A DNA stretch of 64,000 nucleotides from Ypsolopha sequella (GCA_934047225.1 OW203991.1:930001-994000); one strand, 5' to 3'. Shown: positions 22,290 to 34,014, counted from the first letter of the stretch. Translations and numbers: made by a program. The notes: generated by a model from the letters alone, not told the origin.

Positions 22290-24735
22290 CTACGAAGTAG
22301 TGGGTCTACAAAGTGGGAACTGACGTCGTAGTACTTGCTACGACGTAGTGGGTCTACAAAGTGTGGAACTGACGTCGTAGTACTTGCTACGAAGTAGTGG
22401 GTCTACAAAGTGGGAACTGACGTCGTAGTACTTGCTACGACGTAGTGGGTCTACAAAGTGTGGAACTGACGTCGTAGTACTTGCTACGACGTAGTGGGTC
22501 TACAAAGTGTGGAACTGACGTCGTAGTACTTGCTACGACGTAGTGGGTCTACAAAGTGTGGAACTGACGTCGTAGTACTTGCTACGACGTAGTGGGTCTA
22601 CAAAGTGTGGAACTGACGTCGTAGTACTTGCTACGACGTAGTGGGTCTACAAAGTGTGGAACTGACGTCGTAGTACTTGCTACGACGTAGTGGGTCTACA
22701 AAGTGTGGAACTGACGTCGTAGTACTTGCTACGACGTAGTGGGTCTACAAAGTGTGGAACTGACGTCGTAGTACTTGCTACGACGTAGTGGGTCTACAAA
22801 GTGTGGAACTGACGTCGTAGTACTTGCTACGACGTAGTGGGTCTACAAAGTGGGGAACTGACGTTGTAGTAGTTGCTACGACGTAGTGGGTCTACAAAGT
22901 GGGGAACTGACGTCGTAGTACTTGCTACGAGGTAGTGGGTCTACAAAGTGGGGAACTGACGTCGTAGTACTTGCTACGACGTAGTGGCTCTACAAAGTGG
23001 GGAACTGACGTCGTAGTACTTGCTACGACGTAGTGGCTCTACAAAGTGGGGAACTGACGTCGTAGTACTTGCTACGACGTAGTGGCTCTACAAAGTGGGG
23101 AACTGACGTCGTAGTACTTGCTACGACGTGGTGGCTCTACAAAGTGGGGAACTGACGTCGTAGTACTTGCTACGACGTAGTGGCTCTACAAAGTGGGGAA
23201 CTGACGTCGTAGTACTTGCTACGACGTGGTGGGTCTACAAAGTGGGGAACTGACGTCGTAGTACTTGCTACGAGGTAGTGGGTCTACAAAGTGGGGAACT
23301 GACGTCGTAGTACTTGCTACGACGTAGTGGCTCTACAAAGTGGGGAACTGACGTCGTAGTACTTGCTACGACGTAGTGGGTCTACAAAGTGGGGAACTGA
23401 CGTCGTAGTACTTGCTACGACGTAGTGGGTCTACAAAGTGGGGAACTGACGTCGTAGTACTTGCTACGACGTAGTGGGTCTACAAAGTGGGGAACTGACG
23501 TCGTAGTACTTGCTACGAGGTAGTGGGTCTACAAAGTGGGGAACTGACGTCGTAGTACTTGCTACGACGTAGTGGCTCTACAAAGTGGGGAACTGACGTC
23601 GTAGTACTTGCTACGACGTAGTGGGTCTACAAAGTGGGGAACTGACGTCGTAGTACTTGCTACGACGTAGTGGGTCTACAAAGTGGGGAACTGACGTCGT
23701 AGTACTTGCTACGACGTAGTGGCTCTACAAAGTGGGGAACTGACGTCGTAGTACTTGCTACGACGTAGTGGGGAACTGACGTCGTAGTACTTGCTACGAC
23801 GTAGTGAGTCTACAAAGTGGGGAACTGACGTCGTAGTAGTTGCTACGACGTAGTGGGTCTACAAAGTGGGGAACTGACGTCGTAGTAGTTGCTACGACGT
23901 AGTGGGTCTACAAAGTGGGGAACTGACGTCGTAGTAGTTGCTACGACGTAGTGGGTCTACAAAGTGGGGAACTGACGTCGTAGTACTTGCTACGACGTAG
24001 TGGGTCTACAAAGTGGAGAACTGGCGTCGTAGTACTTGATACGACGTAGTGGGTCTACAAAGTGGGGAACTGGCGTCGTAGTACTTGATACGACGTAGTG
24101 GGTCTACAAAGTGGGGAACTGACGTCGTAGTACTTGCTACGACGTAGTGGGTCTACAAAGTGGGGAACTGACGTCGTAGTAGTTGCTACGACGTAGTGGG
24201 TCTACAAAGTGGGGAACTGACGTCGTAGTACTTGCTACGACGTAGTGGGTCTACAAAGTGGGGAACTGACGTCGTAGTACTTGATACGACGTAGTGGGTC
24301 TACAAAGTGGGGAACTGACGTCGTAGTACTTGATACGACGTAGTGGGTCTACAAAGTGGGGAACTGACGTCGTAGTAGTTGCTACGACGTAGTGGGTCTA
24401 CAAAGTGGGGAACTGACGTCGTAGTACTTGCTACGACGTAGTGGGTCTACAAAGTGGGGAACTGACGTCGTAGTACTTGATACGACGTAGTGGGTCTACA
24501 AAGTGGGGAACTGACGTCGTAGTACTTGATACGACGTAGTGGGTCTACAAAGTGGGGAACTGACGTCGTAGTAGTTGCTACGACGTAGTGGGTCTACAAA
24601 GTGGGGAACTGACGTCGTAGTACTTGCTACGACGTAGTGGGTCTACAAAGTGGGGAACTGACGTCGTAGTACTTGATACGACGTAGTGGGTCTACAAAGT
24701 GGGGAACTGACGTCGTAGTACTTGCTACGACGTAA
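22290..24735. repeat. 49-bp satellite, about 50 copies, hairpin in every unit
   Basis: Period 49 bp (48 where one g is missing). Core: gtgggtctacaaagtg(t/g)gga + actgacgtcgtagtacttg + ctacgac. Each unit carries the inverted arms acgtcgtag and ctacgacgt separated by tacttg, an almost perfect hairpin. Two subfamilies are layered: agtgtggaac units at 22.3-22.8 kb, aagtggggaac units after. One unit at about 23,763 lacks about 18 bp. In 24,181-24,770 four variants recur in order with a 196-bp period. Confidence 0.97.
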
Positions 24736-24836
24736 TAAAAGAGGCCGCGAGTGTCTGGGGACACGAAAACTGGCGATAGTGTTTAATTTATGTGTTCAAA
24801 TATGTTAAGCAAAGACAAAAACAAACATAATGTACA

Positions 24837-25099
24837 CAACGTGTAACAGCAAGGTGTAACCATATTTGAAGAGCTTAGTCAGTCAATGGTATAGAACAAC
24901 TTTTACTATGGAGCCAAACCTGAAATCTCGAAAAAAAAATCTGGCCCTCCATACATTTTGGCCGAGCGGCATTGCATTTTTCTATGAAACTATAAAAAAA
25001 AATTTTCGAGGTACAGGTTTTGTTTCATAGTAAATGTTGTTCTTTACTATTGACTGAATAAGCTCATCAAATATGGTTACACCTTTCTGTTACACGTTG
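24837..25099. mobile_element. MITE with about 90-bp terminal inverted repeats
   Basis: Left end caacgtgtaacagcaaggtg + taaccatatttgaagagctt; the right end is its inverse ending ...aagg-like 'acctttctgttacacgttg'. Right flank is TA, left flank CA (probably a mutated TA). A 115-bp relative lies at 53,321-53,435 and an internal scrap near 41,570. No coding capacity. Confidence 0.85.
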
Positions 25100-25221
25100 T
25101 ATACTGGTAGAGTCGTTCGAAACATTTGCCAACTGAATAAATAAATATAGATACCATACTAAAAGGTTCAGTCAACAAAATATAGAGTAAAATACAAAAA
25201 TCTTAAACACTAATTGCTTGA

Positions 25222-25694
25222 TGATGAAATAACACGAGTCTTTTGAGTAAATAGACCTTTTACTTTTAATATTATATAAAATGTACAGAGCTTGATACAT
25301 ATACTTGGAACACACAGGAGAGAGAGAGAATAGCGCCTTGACAAGTTATCAAAGTGGAACGTCATAATTTGTGTTGCTAATCGTAGTCCATCAGGCGTAT
25401 ACATTTTGCGTCCTATATTTCAACACCCTCCTCTGGACGCAAACCCATTCTTTGAACTTTTACTCTCCAGGTATGAGACGGCCCATAACCTGATGAAATA
25501 ACACGAGTCTTTTGAGTAAATAGACCTTTTACTTTTAATATTATATAAAATGTACAGAGCTTGATACATATACTTGGAACACACAGGAGAGAGAGAGAAT
25601 AGCGCCTTGACAAGTTATCAAAGTGGAACGTCATAATTTGTGTTGCTAATCGTAGTCCATCAGGCGTATACATTTTGCGTCCTATATTTCAACA
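25222..25694 (-). mobile_element. Copia-type TRIM: complete 473-bp miniature LTR element
   Basis: Two identical 204-bp direct repeats (25,222-25,425 and 25,491-25,694) enclose only 65 bp and are flanked by CTTGA on both sides (25,217-25,221; 25,695-25,699). Read on the minus strand each LTR starts tgttgaaatata and ends atttcatca. The first internal bases are ggttatgggccg (plus-strand 25,479-25,490), resembling the Copia primer site that pairs with an internal part of initiator tRNA-Met. A purine tract agaggaggg (25,426-25,434) abuts the 3' LTR. 5-bp targets and TGTTG starts also fit Copia. There is no room for gag or pol, so it needs a helper. The apparent 64- and 86-codon frames are just LTR sequence. 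Identical LTRs imply a recent insertion. Confidence 0.93.
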
Positions 25695-25699
25695 CTTGA

Positions 25700-26705
25700 G
25701 ATCGAGGATTCTCGACTTGACTGATTCTCAATTATTTATTACAACCAACGAGCCAGCTGGTCCAGTAGTTTATTGTTTATGTTCAATGCTACTTTGGTAT
25801 ATTTGAATCTATAGACCCTTTTTTAAAGATTGTATCGGTTTTTCTTGTAGTTTTCAAAGGCTTTAAAAAGGCAGTCACGACTCACGACTCAATTTCCAAG
25901 TAGAGTGTAACGCTGGTTCTTGGCGAATGGCCAGTTAAATAATGCACTGGGAAATTTTCAAGTTAAGGGACACCATTTATACTAGCTGTAAATGAATCTT
26001 TAAATAAAACCACATTTTCTACTGATCATAATCAACAAGTTTCCCAAAGGAACAAAGCTGTGGGGAAAATAAATATTTTTTCACACCACCTGCTCGACAA
26101 TGTCCAATTACATATCATGCAACCTCAACGTAAAGTAACGCATTATATCTCAAGGGATATAAAGTTATATGAAAATCCCTAGGGTTTAAAGTGATTTAAA
26201 TTTGGAACGTCAAATTCGTGTGGCAAGTCGTGGAAAACAAATGCCCATATGGGATTGTAAAGAGGTTTGTTCGAAAATCGAACTGGCCAGCATAAGCAGA
26301 ATTCAACAAAAAGAAAAAAGCGTTTACAAAGAATGTGAAACAAAAGACGGTGTTTGGTGCAGTGATTGTCAGTGAATTTTATTGAATTATTAACGTTGAT
26401 AAAAATGTCGAGCTTTTTATTGTCTCGCAGAAGGTGTGAAAAGTACAGTATGCTCCTCTGGAATAAAGCCTGTCTTTGTCTTGGGCAGCTTGAACTTCTC
26501 GCTCTACTCAGGACTCTATATAAGAGTCCCTCGTTACGCTCAGGGTTCAATATGCCATCCGTGATGTAAGACACTGCTTTATTCTACTATTACGTAAAAT
26601 CTACTGTTATATGTATATAAAATTAAATAGTAAAAATAAATAAGCTTGCGTGGCCTAGCGATATTAGTTCTCATATAGTGGCCACGGTACACCGACACAT
26701 ACCGA
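25700..26705. other. Spacer with one repeat-like motif
   Basis: No gene recognised. 26,455-26,575 holds gaacttctcgctctactcag + gactctatataagagtccct + cgttacgctcagggttc, a partly palindromic phrase that looks repeat-derived; the 131-codon minus-strand frame across it has no domain I know. Confidence 0.45.
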
Positions 26706-26830
26706 AAAAAAAAACCGGCCAAGTTTTGGAGATAAGGAGAGGACATACAATTTTTTATGGTTTTTCAAGGGTTTCTCGAAATAGATGCAATTATATATAG
26801 CCAAACTATGTATCAAAAATTATGAACTTG
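26706..26830 (+). repeat. Fragment of the 'ggccaagt' dispersed repeat
   Basis: aaaccggccaagttttggag joins the family start directly to the internal 'gttttggagataagg...gccaaactat' segment seen at 5,085-5,180, an internally deleted copy. Confidence 0.75.
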
Positions 26831-27624
26831 AATTTTTTTAAATTCTAATTTACAGAAACCAATGGAACCTTTTCTATGGTAGCATACACAATACATAGGT
26901 AATAAGGTTTTGTTGAATAACTATTGAGTGATTTTTGAATTTAAGTGTTCTGTTTAGAAAAAAGCGGGTTTTTCACAAACCGGCTGCAAAAGCACTCTAT
27001 TTGTGGCAGACGGGTCGCTGGTATTAAAAAAAAAGACATAAGAAGAACCGATAAATAAAAACGAAAATCTATTTTTCAATTTTGATATCGCTACGTTGCG
27101 CACGACACAAAAGGAAATAAAAGTCTATACAATTTTTTGATTCCATACAATTATTTGTGCAGACGTAACTTCATTGACTACGTGCCAACTGTTTCAATAT
27201 ATCTGTGGCTTTTTGTGATTTCAGGTTTAAATTATTTTCTTACTCAACTCACGCAGTTTGATTATTAAGTAATTAAATTGTTTATGCAGAGTAATTTAAA
27301 TGAACAAATAGAATATCTCACAAATGTAAATGACTTGCGTAGTTGTTATTAAACAACATAATTTAGCTTAATGACCGTATATCTTTAACGAATAACAGCC
27401 TTCATACAGGAGAGGAAAGTTTTTTCTTCCCGATTCCCACAAAATGTGTTACTTAAAAAAATCCAAAATCATTATACATGAAATACGATGTGACTCAACT
27501 GTGATTATGTGAACAACGTGTATAGAGAACGGTCCATCTCGATGACCCTGGGAAAGTTCTTTGATTCTTTGAATACTGGAGTTAGAAAATTTCGCTTCAT
27601 AAAGACATCATTTAATTTATAATA
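26831..27624. other. Spacer, nothing recognised
   Basis: AT-rich with no credible reading frame. Confidence 0.45.
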
Positions 27625-28050
27625 TATTTTGGTAACTGCGAGTCAGACCCGTACACAAAGACTTCCCAGTAAAAACATGATAAACTACAACACTATAGAT
27701 GTCATAACAAAATTAAGGCGACACAAACAAGCCACTAAAATGGTAGCGCCTGACAAACTATTGGCGGCTCCCGCTGAATGCGAAACCCCATTATCTTAAC
27801 GGCTGTAATTTTCCTGCAATCTTTACATGAACATCTGTTAGCACGTTTTTTTTTTGTATAAAGACGTCCCTTGGTTTAAATTTTTAATCATTGATAGAAG
27901 CCATAGTAACACATATTGTGTGAGAATTTAAACTGGCTAGCTATAACGGCTGAAGCTGTAGACCCCTATGACAAACGGGGACGGACGGACAGACAGACAG
28001 CCAGACAGACAGACAGACAGCAGAGTTTTAGTAATAAGGTTTAAGTAGTA
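27625..28050 (+). repeat. Another 'cggaaccctaaaa'-type repeat copy
   Basis: Order of landmarks: tgcgagtcagacccgtacac, 'ggcgacacaaacaagccactaaaatggtagcgcctgac' in segments, 'ccatagtaacacatattgtg', 'ggctgaagctgtagacccct', then (gacagacagac)n and 'gttttagtaataaggtt'. Related to 3640-4105 and 61,580-62,025. Confidence 0.75.
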
Positions 28051-28289
28051 GAACTGCACCCAAATATATAAAAAAATTGCCTACTCGAAGTGGGAATCGA
28101 ACGGGAAAAAATTGGAAAAATAAACTACCTTTGAAGACCCAACAATAATGATCAATTCCTTCACAGTAACTTAGTATCTTAATTAAAGGAAGAAAGATCA
28201 TGAAGGTTTACAGTGAATTTAAAATTCTGTTTAATGTCATATTAATCATATAGTATACCACTACTCACCCTAATTTTAGTTATATAACG

Positions 28290-28440
28290 ATAAGTATAAT
28301 TCGAGGGTGACGCAGCACTTCTTGCGCTTATGACGTCACCACACGTCAAGTCTCCAAAGCCGTGACGTCACGCGCCTGCCACATTTAGTGCAGTAAGCCA
28401 CCGCATCCGAGACGGGGGCGCTGGCACAACGCCAAATTGT
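28290..28440. promoter_or_regulatory. CpG-richer patch with paired TGACGTCA sites
   Basis: Perfect CRE octamers at 28,331-28,338 and 28,363-28,370 within a GC-richer patch, with cacgtcaagt between them. No TATA-initiator-gene arrangement follows within the next kilobase, so this is only a candidate binding cluster. Confidence 0.4.
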
Positions 28441-28534
28441 GTTTAGTAGTTATTCCATTCTTACAGAGATTCGGGAGAGATTAGGAAATAAATTTCAGTA
28501 TGTTATATATACGTTATACTTATATTTAAATATA

Positions 28535-28705
28535 TGGATCAGGTGGTAATAACATAACATAACATAAATACTCTTTATTGTGCACCGAAATAAAACAGGT
28601 TATAAAAAACAATTTAGCGGAAAGGGGACAATTGGTGGTCTTATCGCTTAGAGGGATTTCTTCCAGACAACTTTTGTGCTGAAGATAATATAAAATAAAG
28701 GAAAC
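28535..28705 (-). repeat. LINE 3'-end fragment ('gataaga...ccagacaac' family)
   Basis: tactctttattgtgcaccg, ggtggtcttatcgcttagag and gatttcttccagacaac; the reverse complement of the copy at 40,585-40,765. The (taaca)n at the left is its 3' tail. I recognise this as a common lepidopteran LINE/SINE tail. Confidence 0.75.
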
Positions 28706-29189
28706 GGCAAAGTAATGTACAGGAAATACCTATGAAACAAACACATTGTACTACACAATATAACTTAACACATTTGTGACTGAGTTTTAAAAATTTCCTT
28801 TAAAAACTTTTTTCAGTGTTTTAGGGTCAAGGGGGCTTGAATTGTTGTATTATAAAAAAAAAAAAAAAAAAGAACAAGTATTTATGAGTTTTGGCCTTTA
28901 GCCATATGGCAACGTTACGTCAAAACGGGTAAATAATGTGGTTTTTGTGTTCTAAAGAAATTTGAAATAAAAACAAAGTTTTATAGTAGTATTCTCAAAA
29001 TTTCAACAGAAATATTTATAAATATAAGTTTTGTGGTTATATAATTAACAACATATTAATGAAAATTACTTTTGGTTGTTATAATTTTTAAAACATTTCA
29101 GGTATAGTCCACCATCACACTTTTTGCATACAATTCGTCCAATTGTTTTGCAGTGATCGCCAGTACATCTGCGTTTCTGATACACTGTT
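28706..29189. other. Spacer with poly-A run
   Basis: Contains an A-run of about 18 at 28,854-28,871. Nothing else recognised. Confidence 0.45.
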
Positions 29190-29560
29190 TTAGGGTTCCG
29201 TAGTCAACAACAAAGAACCCTTATAGTTTGACCATGTCCATCTGTCTGTTTCTCTGTCCTTAACTTAGTTTAGACACTATTAGTACGAGAAAGCTGTTAT
29301 TTGGCATGGATATACATATTTATCACGCCAATAAAGTGGTACATTAAAATTTTGAAAAATATTTTTTTTAGGGTACCTCCCCTACACGTAAAGTGGGGAT
29401 GATTTTCTTTTTCTAGTCTAGCCCCTAGTGTGGAGTGTCGTTGGATAGGTAATTTAAAAATATTGGGGGTGTGAGAAGACCATTTATTGATCCAGGGTTT
29501 CGTTTGCGAAATATTAAGCTTAAAAGTTTTAATTTTTGTTAGAGTCAAGTGTCCCCCTCC
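29190..29560 (+). repeat. 'agggttccgtagtcaac' dispersed repeat
   Basis: Phrases tagggttccgtagtcaacaa, 'aacccttatagtttgaccatgtc', 'gggtacctcccctacacgta', and 'gtcgttggataggtaattt' appear in the order I know from a lepidopteran interspersed family. The 83-codon minus frame across it is incidental. Confidence 0.7.
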
Positions 29561-29754
29561 CTGCCAGCGAAACGGTTGTATTTGGAGACGTGAAAAATAT
29601 CACGGTGGTAGTATACATAACGAAATTAAAAGGAAAACCATCACAGCTAAGTAGGCTTTACAAGTTAACGAGTACAGATCGGCGATCGTATACGTAATAC
29701 GGTATCACGCCAACAAATACGGTAAATATACGGTACGCGTAATACGAAGAATAC

Positions 29755-29807
29755 CCAAGTTGTAGCACTACTAAATATACCCTACATTTAGTAGTGCTAC
29801 AACTTGG
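29755..29807. repeat. Perfect 22-bp inverted repeat, 9-nt loop
   Basis: Left arm 29,755-29,776 and right arm 29,786-29,807 are exact reverse complements (ccaagttgtagcactacta + aat). Could extrude a cruciform or be the residue of a foldback insertion. Confidence 0.95.
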
Positions 29808-31025
29808 TTCACATTGGTTCACAAGCTCAGTCCACTGGAGCACCAGTCCACTACATCACTAGAACGATTCCCTCAAGTTCTATCCTAAGATACGAATTGC
29901 GCTGCTCTTTGCTCTTTATTCTAGCACTCAAGCTGGACTTAGTGACCGAACTACGAACTACTATCTCTGAACATCGTTCATGTAAAATGAGTGTGGTGCT
30001 AGTTGGTCGCTATCACGTTGCTACTTTGAGATAAATTACTTTGCAATAGATTAAACTGTCTTCTCTTCTCATCTCTGGGTAAAACTGACTACAGATCTCT
30101 TATATTTTTGTGGCTAAGAAACTGAAATAACTTTTTGAGATATGCCGCAATTATTGCTCTATCGGTTTTCGGGCTTCAACGGATCCTTAAAATACCAGCG
30201 TGAAATTAATTAAATTGAAACGATCAAAGAGGCTGCGACAAAAAAGACAAACATAAATAGAAGATTAAAGGCCTGTTTGCTCTAGGCATGAATTTATAAC
30301 GAGAGAAATGTCCTCATCGCGAAAAAAGACTTTCTTTGTTTATTTTTGTAACGAATTTGCACTTTTACTGTCCGAATGCGAAGATGTTTTTGTATTTTGC
30401 CTTTTTGTGAAATAATTAACCCTTCTTCATCTTTCTTGTACATATTGAATAGCCTTTTGAAAACGGTTTCGCCAGTTAGGAAGTAACTACCTTTGCTCTA
30501 ACTACTTTTTTGAATCGAACTAAGGTTACTTTTGTTTAATAATACTATAATAATGTATCTTCTTAAATAAGGTGTAATACCTATTCCAATTTGTTTGTCC
30601 AAATTGTTAAACTTTCACTCTGCGGGACGGTCTTTCTTTAGTCCAGTGCAGGTGAGAGGGTCTATAAAAACAGTTTAAATATTCCTGTATGATCAACATA
30701 TCCATTATTATTATTGTCTATGTAATTCTTACTTGTATTTTTAAATTTTCTGTGTGCATGCTATTAATTACTGATAATATAATATTAAGCATTAACTACT
30801 TGTGGATTAATAAAGAAATTTGTATTTGTATTTGACTTCAAAATAAAGAGATTGTATGTATTCCTCGCCTTACCAACAAGGCAAGTGACTGTACCTGGTT
30901 TGTTGTATCCTATAGAGAGACCAATACCAGTTGGATGGAAACGACAAATTTTGTGCATTTGGGGAGTAGTTACTGCCAATCTAAGGAAAAATGGCCGATT
31001 TTATCGTTTATCATCTTTAAATAAT
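29808..31025. other. Spacer, no gene recognised
   Basis: About 1.2 kb. Two short frames (29,804-30,034; 30,785-30,979) without recognisable domains. Confidence 0.45.
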
Positions 31026-31113
31026 TAATAATAACCTAAGGTACTTGACGCAAGTAAGTATAACGAAGCCAAAACGCTGAAAGGACATGCTATTTTATCG
31101 TTTATCATCTTTA
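31026..31113 (+). repeat. 88-bp direct repeat, left copy
   Basis: taataataacctaaggtact ... to ... atcatctttat; matches 31,510-31,596 with a few mismatches at an offset of 484 bp. The two copies bracket the 394-bp element at 31,112-31,505. Confidence 0.85.
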
Positions 31114-31505
31114 TAGTAGTTTATGCTACAAGGGCGCAAAGAAATAAATTACGAGGACGATTTAAAACACGAGCGTAGCGAGTGTTTTAAACGTAACCGA
31201 GTAATTTATTGCTCTTACGCCCGTGTATCATATTACGTTTTTCAATGCATAGTGTGAGGAAATAAAACAAATCTAATTTTGTGAACTTTAAATTGTAATT
31301 GGCTCAAAAGGATTGTATCCAGAGCCGTTAAACAGTGGAAAAAAAAAGTATGACATTTATGGTACACAGGAAAGGCTGCAGGTTAGCCAACCATTGTAAA
31401 TAAATTAAAAAAAAATAATAGTAAAGCCCTAGGGCAAAATAATCTACTTTCTGTTCGGTTTTGATGCATAAAAAGTGGGCCTTTACGAGCACATGCATTG
31501 AAAAA
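31112..31505 (+). mobile_element. Approximately 394-bp non-coding element, copy 1
   Basis: Starts tatagtagtttatgctacaa + gggcg, includes aaaacacgagcgtagcgagt + gtttt (partial palindrome), 'ccctagggcaaaataatcta', and ends 'tttacgagcacatgcattga'. A full-length, similar copy sits inverted at 34,422-34,813. An internal 12-bp match (tttttcaatgca) pairs inverted with the right end. Class unclear. Confidence 0.8.
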
Positions 31506-31509
31506 TAAG

Positions 31510-31596
31510 TAATAATAACCTAAGGTACTTGACGCAAGTAAGTAAAACGAAACCAAAACGCTGAAAGGACATGCTATTTTCTTTATTATCATCTTA
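31510..31596 (+). repeat. 88-bp direct repeat, right copy
   Basis: Partner of 31,026-31,113. It is too long to be a transposition target duplication, so it is an older duplication or two copies of a separate repeat. Confidence 0.85.
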
Positions 31597-32373
31597 ACAA
31601 CCAGGGTCTCTGATAATAAAGAAAATTGTATCAAAATCCGTTGCTCGAGTTAAAACGGAACATACAGAACATACAGACAGACAGAAAAACAGTTTTGGCC
31701 TCAGTATTACAACCCATTTCATTTAAAATTTCGCAAAAATGTTCAATGTATAGGTACTGTAACATATAGCTAGGCAATATGTTAGGTTTAGGTAAGGCTA
31801 GGTTTTATAGGTAGGTTAAAGGACTATTTGTTCGTGTTTAGTTGGCAATCAATAACCTTTATGGATCGACATACGTCGCATTGACTGAATTATTTCGTGT
31901 TTTCCAAAAATAAATACAGATCCAGTATAAAAGATCTTTCAGACAAAACACGAGCAAGATTCCTTAGAGAGTCCCATCGGTGTGAAGGTGGCTCTCCATA
32001 AATAAATATTTCTTCTAGAGTCCTGGTGACGAGAAGTTGATTCTCCATAATATTCCTTCTAGAATCATGATGAAGTAAACGTGACTCCATAAGATTCCTC
32101 CTGGAATCCTAGAGGAGTAAAATACCGCCAGCGCGATAAGCGAGTGCCCTATGAGGTTTAGAGCTCCCCTCCCTTAATGTGTACGTGAAAATTAGGAAGA
32201 ATATATAAAAAAATAATTAAAACAAGAAGTCAAAGCGAAACAAAGTCGTATAATTCAAGAAAATCCCTAATAGATCCAAAATAGACTGTATGTGCAGACT
32301 AGAGTACAGACACGACTTTTTTTTACTACTACCTTATTATTTGTATAGATAGAGTGATATATCGCTTTCATAT
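31597..32373. other. Spacer with LINE-tail trace
   Basis: 31,625-31,690 (tatcaaaatccgttgctcga ... (acag)n) resembles the 3' portion of a degraded LINE. A locally repetitive stretch of agattcctyctrgaatcc-like words at 32,010-32,115 may be an old tandem repeat. No gene. Confidence 0.45.
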
Positions 32374-32497
32374 ATATAGACTGCGCTATCTCAAACTTTT
32401 ATGTACATAGACTGCGCTATCTCAAACTTTTATATACATAGACTGCGCTATCTCAAACTTCTATATACATAGACTGCGCTATCTCAAACTTTTAGAA
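32374..32497 (+). repeat. 31-bp tandem repeat, 4 copies
   Basis: Unit catagactgcgctatctcaa + acttttatata. Same period as the 20.5-kb array but no clear sequence match to it. Confidence 0.92.
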
Positions 32498-33599
32498 TGA
32501 CTGAGATAGATACGAGTATAGAGTATAAAGTTCTCTAAAAACAAACATGCTATAAAAACCAACTCCGATAAGATCACGAAGTCAGTTCGCCAGATGCGTT
32601 TGCCAAATTTTCACAACACAATCTTGAGACAAAGTTTGCTATGGGCAAAGAATCAAATAATAAACATTGTGTACCATTTCCGAAACCATCTTGGGAGTAT
32701 GAAATAATGATATTGCCTTTGGCAGTCTTCTAGTTTGAGAGAGTAGACGTCGCCGTGTGCTCAAATTTTAAAAGTCAAATAGTCGCCAAGTTTCATTTAA
32801 AAATAATCGTGGGACAAGAATGTTTTCGTCTAACCAAGTTTTCTGGCAAATAAATCAGCAAGCTACACATTTCACAAAAAAGTTCGAATGTCTATGATTC
32901 CAAATCTATTCCTCCGTAGTATTTTTCTCGAAAAACGTATGTTTGTTGATTTCGGCTTTTAAAAAATGAAGGCTAGAAAGAAAGTCATATGTCGACCAAA
33001 TAAGCTAAAGAATGTGTATGACTCATCTTAATAAATATGTCAGGATCAATTGAACATTTGTCATCCCTGGGGAGTGGGGACAGGGCTACCCCCCAGGGAA
33101 TAGACCTATGTGAGCATCATTTTCAAATTGTGAAATTTGCGTAAACTGTAAAGTAAAGTAGGTTTAGTGTCAAAAACCTCGTTATCTTTTGAGCCAAGAA
33201 TAATTTTGATGGATGGCACCTATTTAGATTTCAGCAAAACAAACAACCTAGCAGTTAACGGTTAAAAAGAGATTTTTCACAATATTAAATAACAATTTTC
33301 TAGCACCCTTCCGTGACTGTGCGCCATTATTTACTCTGTTCAAAGCAAACGCGTTACAAATATATACCGAGGTAGTCTTGTCTTAAACTCCTTCATCACT
33401 TTCACGTAATTTAAGATTAATATTGGTTTTAACAACACGGAAAATACAAATTTAATCTTCAAGATATACATACACCAAAATATTTCAAGTGAATTATGAA
33501 AAGAAAACAATCTCAACTGTCTTTGTTTCTGTTTATTGTTTTTTTTTTGTGTAGGTGTATATGATTAATAAAATCAGCAATAGAACTTACGTGCTAAAA
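32498..33599. other. Spacer, no gene recognised
   Basis: About 1.1 kb; includes tccctgggg ... ccccaggga inverted words at 33,064-33,102. Nothing else supported. Confidence 0.45.
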
Positions 33600-33985
33600 G
33601 TTCAAGGTTTTCGTTTTCAAAGAGCAAAACGAAGCTATTTTAATGTCATACTGCTGTCTGTCCATCCGTCTGTATGTCACGGGTCTCTAGCTCGTAGACG
33701 GAATGCGTTATATACTAGAAATATTTATTTGATGTGTAGAATATTGACCAAAAACCGAATATTAAATCAAGTGGTGCCATACATGAAAAAGGTGTCGAAA
33801 TTTTTTTGTTCTAGCCTGTGGGGTATCATTGTTTAGAGCTCATTGAGTAAATCGCAAATATATTCTTTATTCTTTTTTTATGAAACACATGTTCAAAGTA
33901 TTTAAGTCAATTAAGTTATTAAAATGTTACGGAACCCTCAGGACACAAGTCCTATTCGCACTTGAAAAGTTTTATATTTTGCTCT
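33600..33985 (-). repeat. Reversed 'ggccaagtgcgagt' family copy
   Basis: Right end tacggaaccctcaggacaca + agtcctattcgcacttg is the reversed family start. The left part carries gctgtctgtccatccgtctg. The overlapping frames are incidental. Confidence 0.7.
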
Positions 33986-34014
33986 TGTTAAAATTTCAAA
34001 GGCAGAAAACTGTG

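Noticed and set aside
22290..24735. CRISPR-like array of palindromic repeats
   Set aside because: Units are contiguous with no unique spacers, and the surrounding sequence is clearly eukaryotic.
25210..25673. Two related 64- and 86-residue proteins
   Set aside because: The identity is that of the two LTRs of the TRIM; the frame runs across LTR and flank.
26179..26574. 131-codon minus-strand gene
   Set aside because: It crosses a palindromic repeat-like phrase at 26.46-26.57 kb and shows no domain.
31026..31596. 88-bp direct repeats as LTRs of a second TRIM
   Set aside because: They lack TG...CA ends, a primer site and short target duplications, and the inverted copy at 34.4 kb lacks them.
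20484..32497. Homology between the two 31-bp arrays (20.5 and 32.4 kb)
   Set aside because: Only the period is shared; no convincing sequence match by eye.
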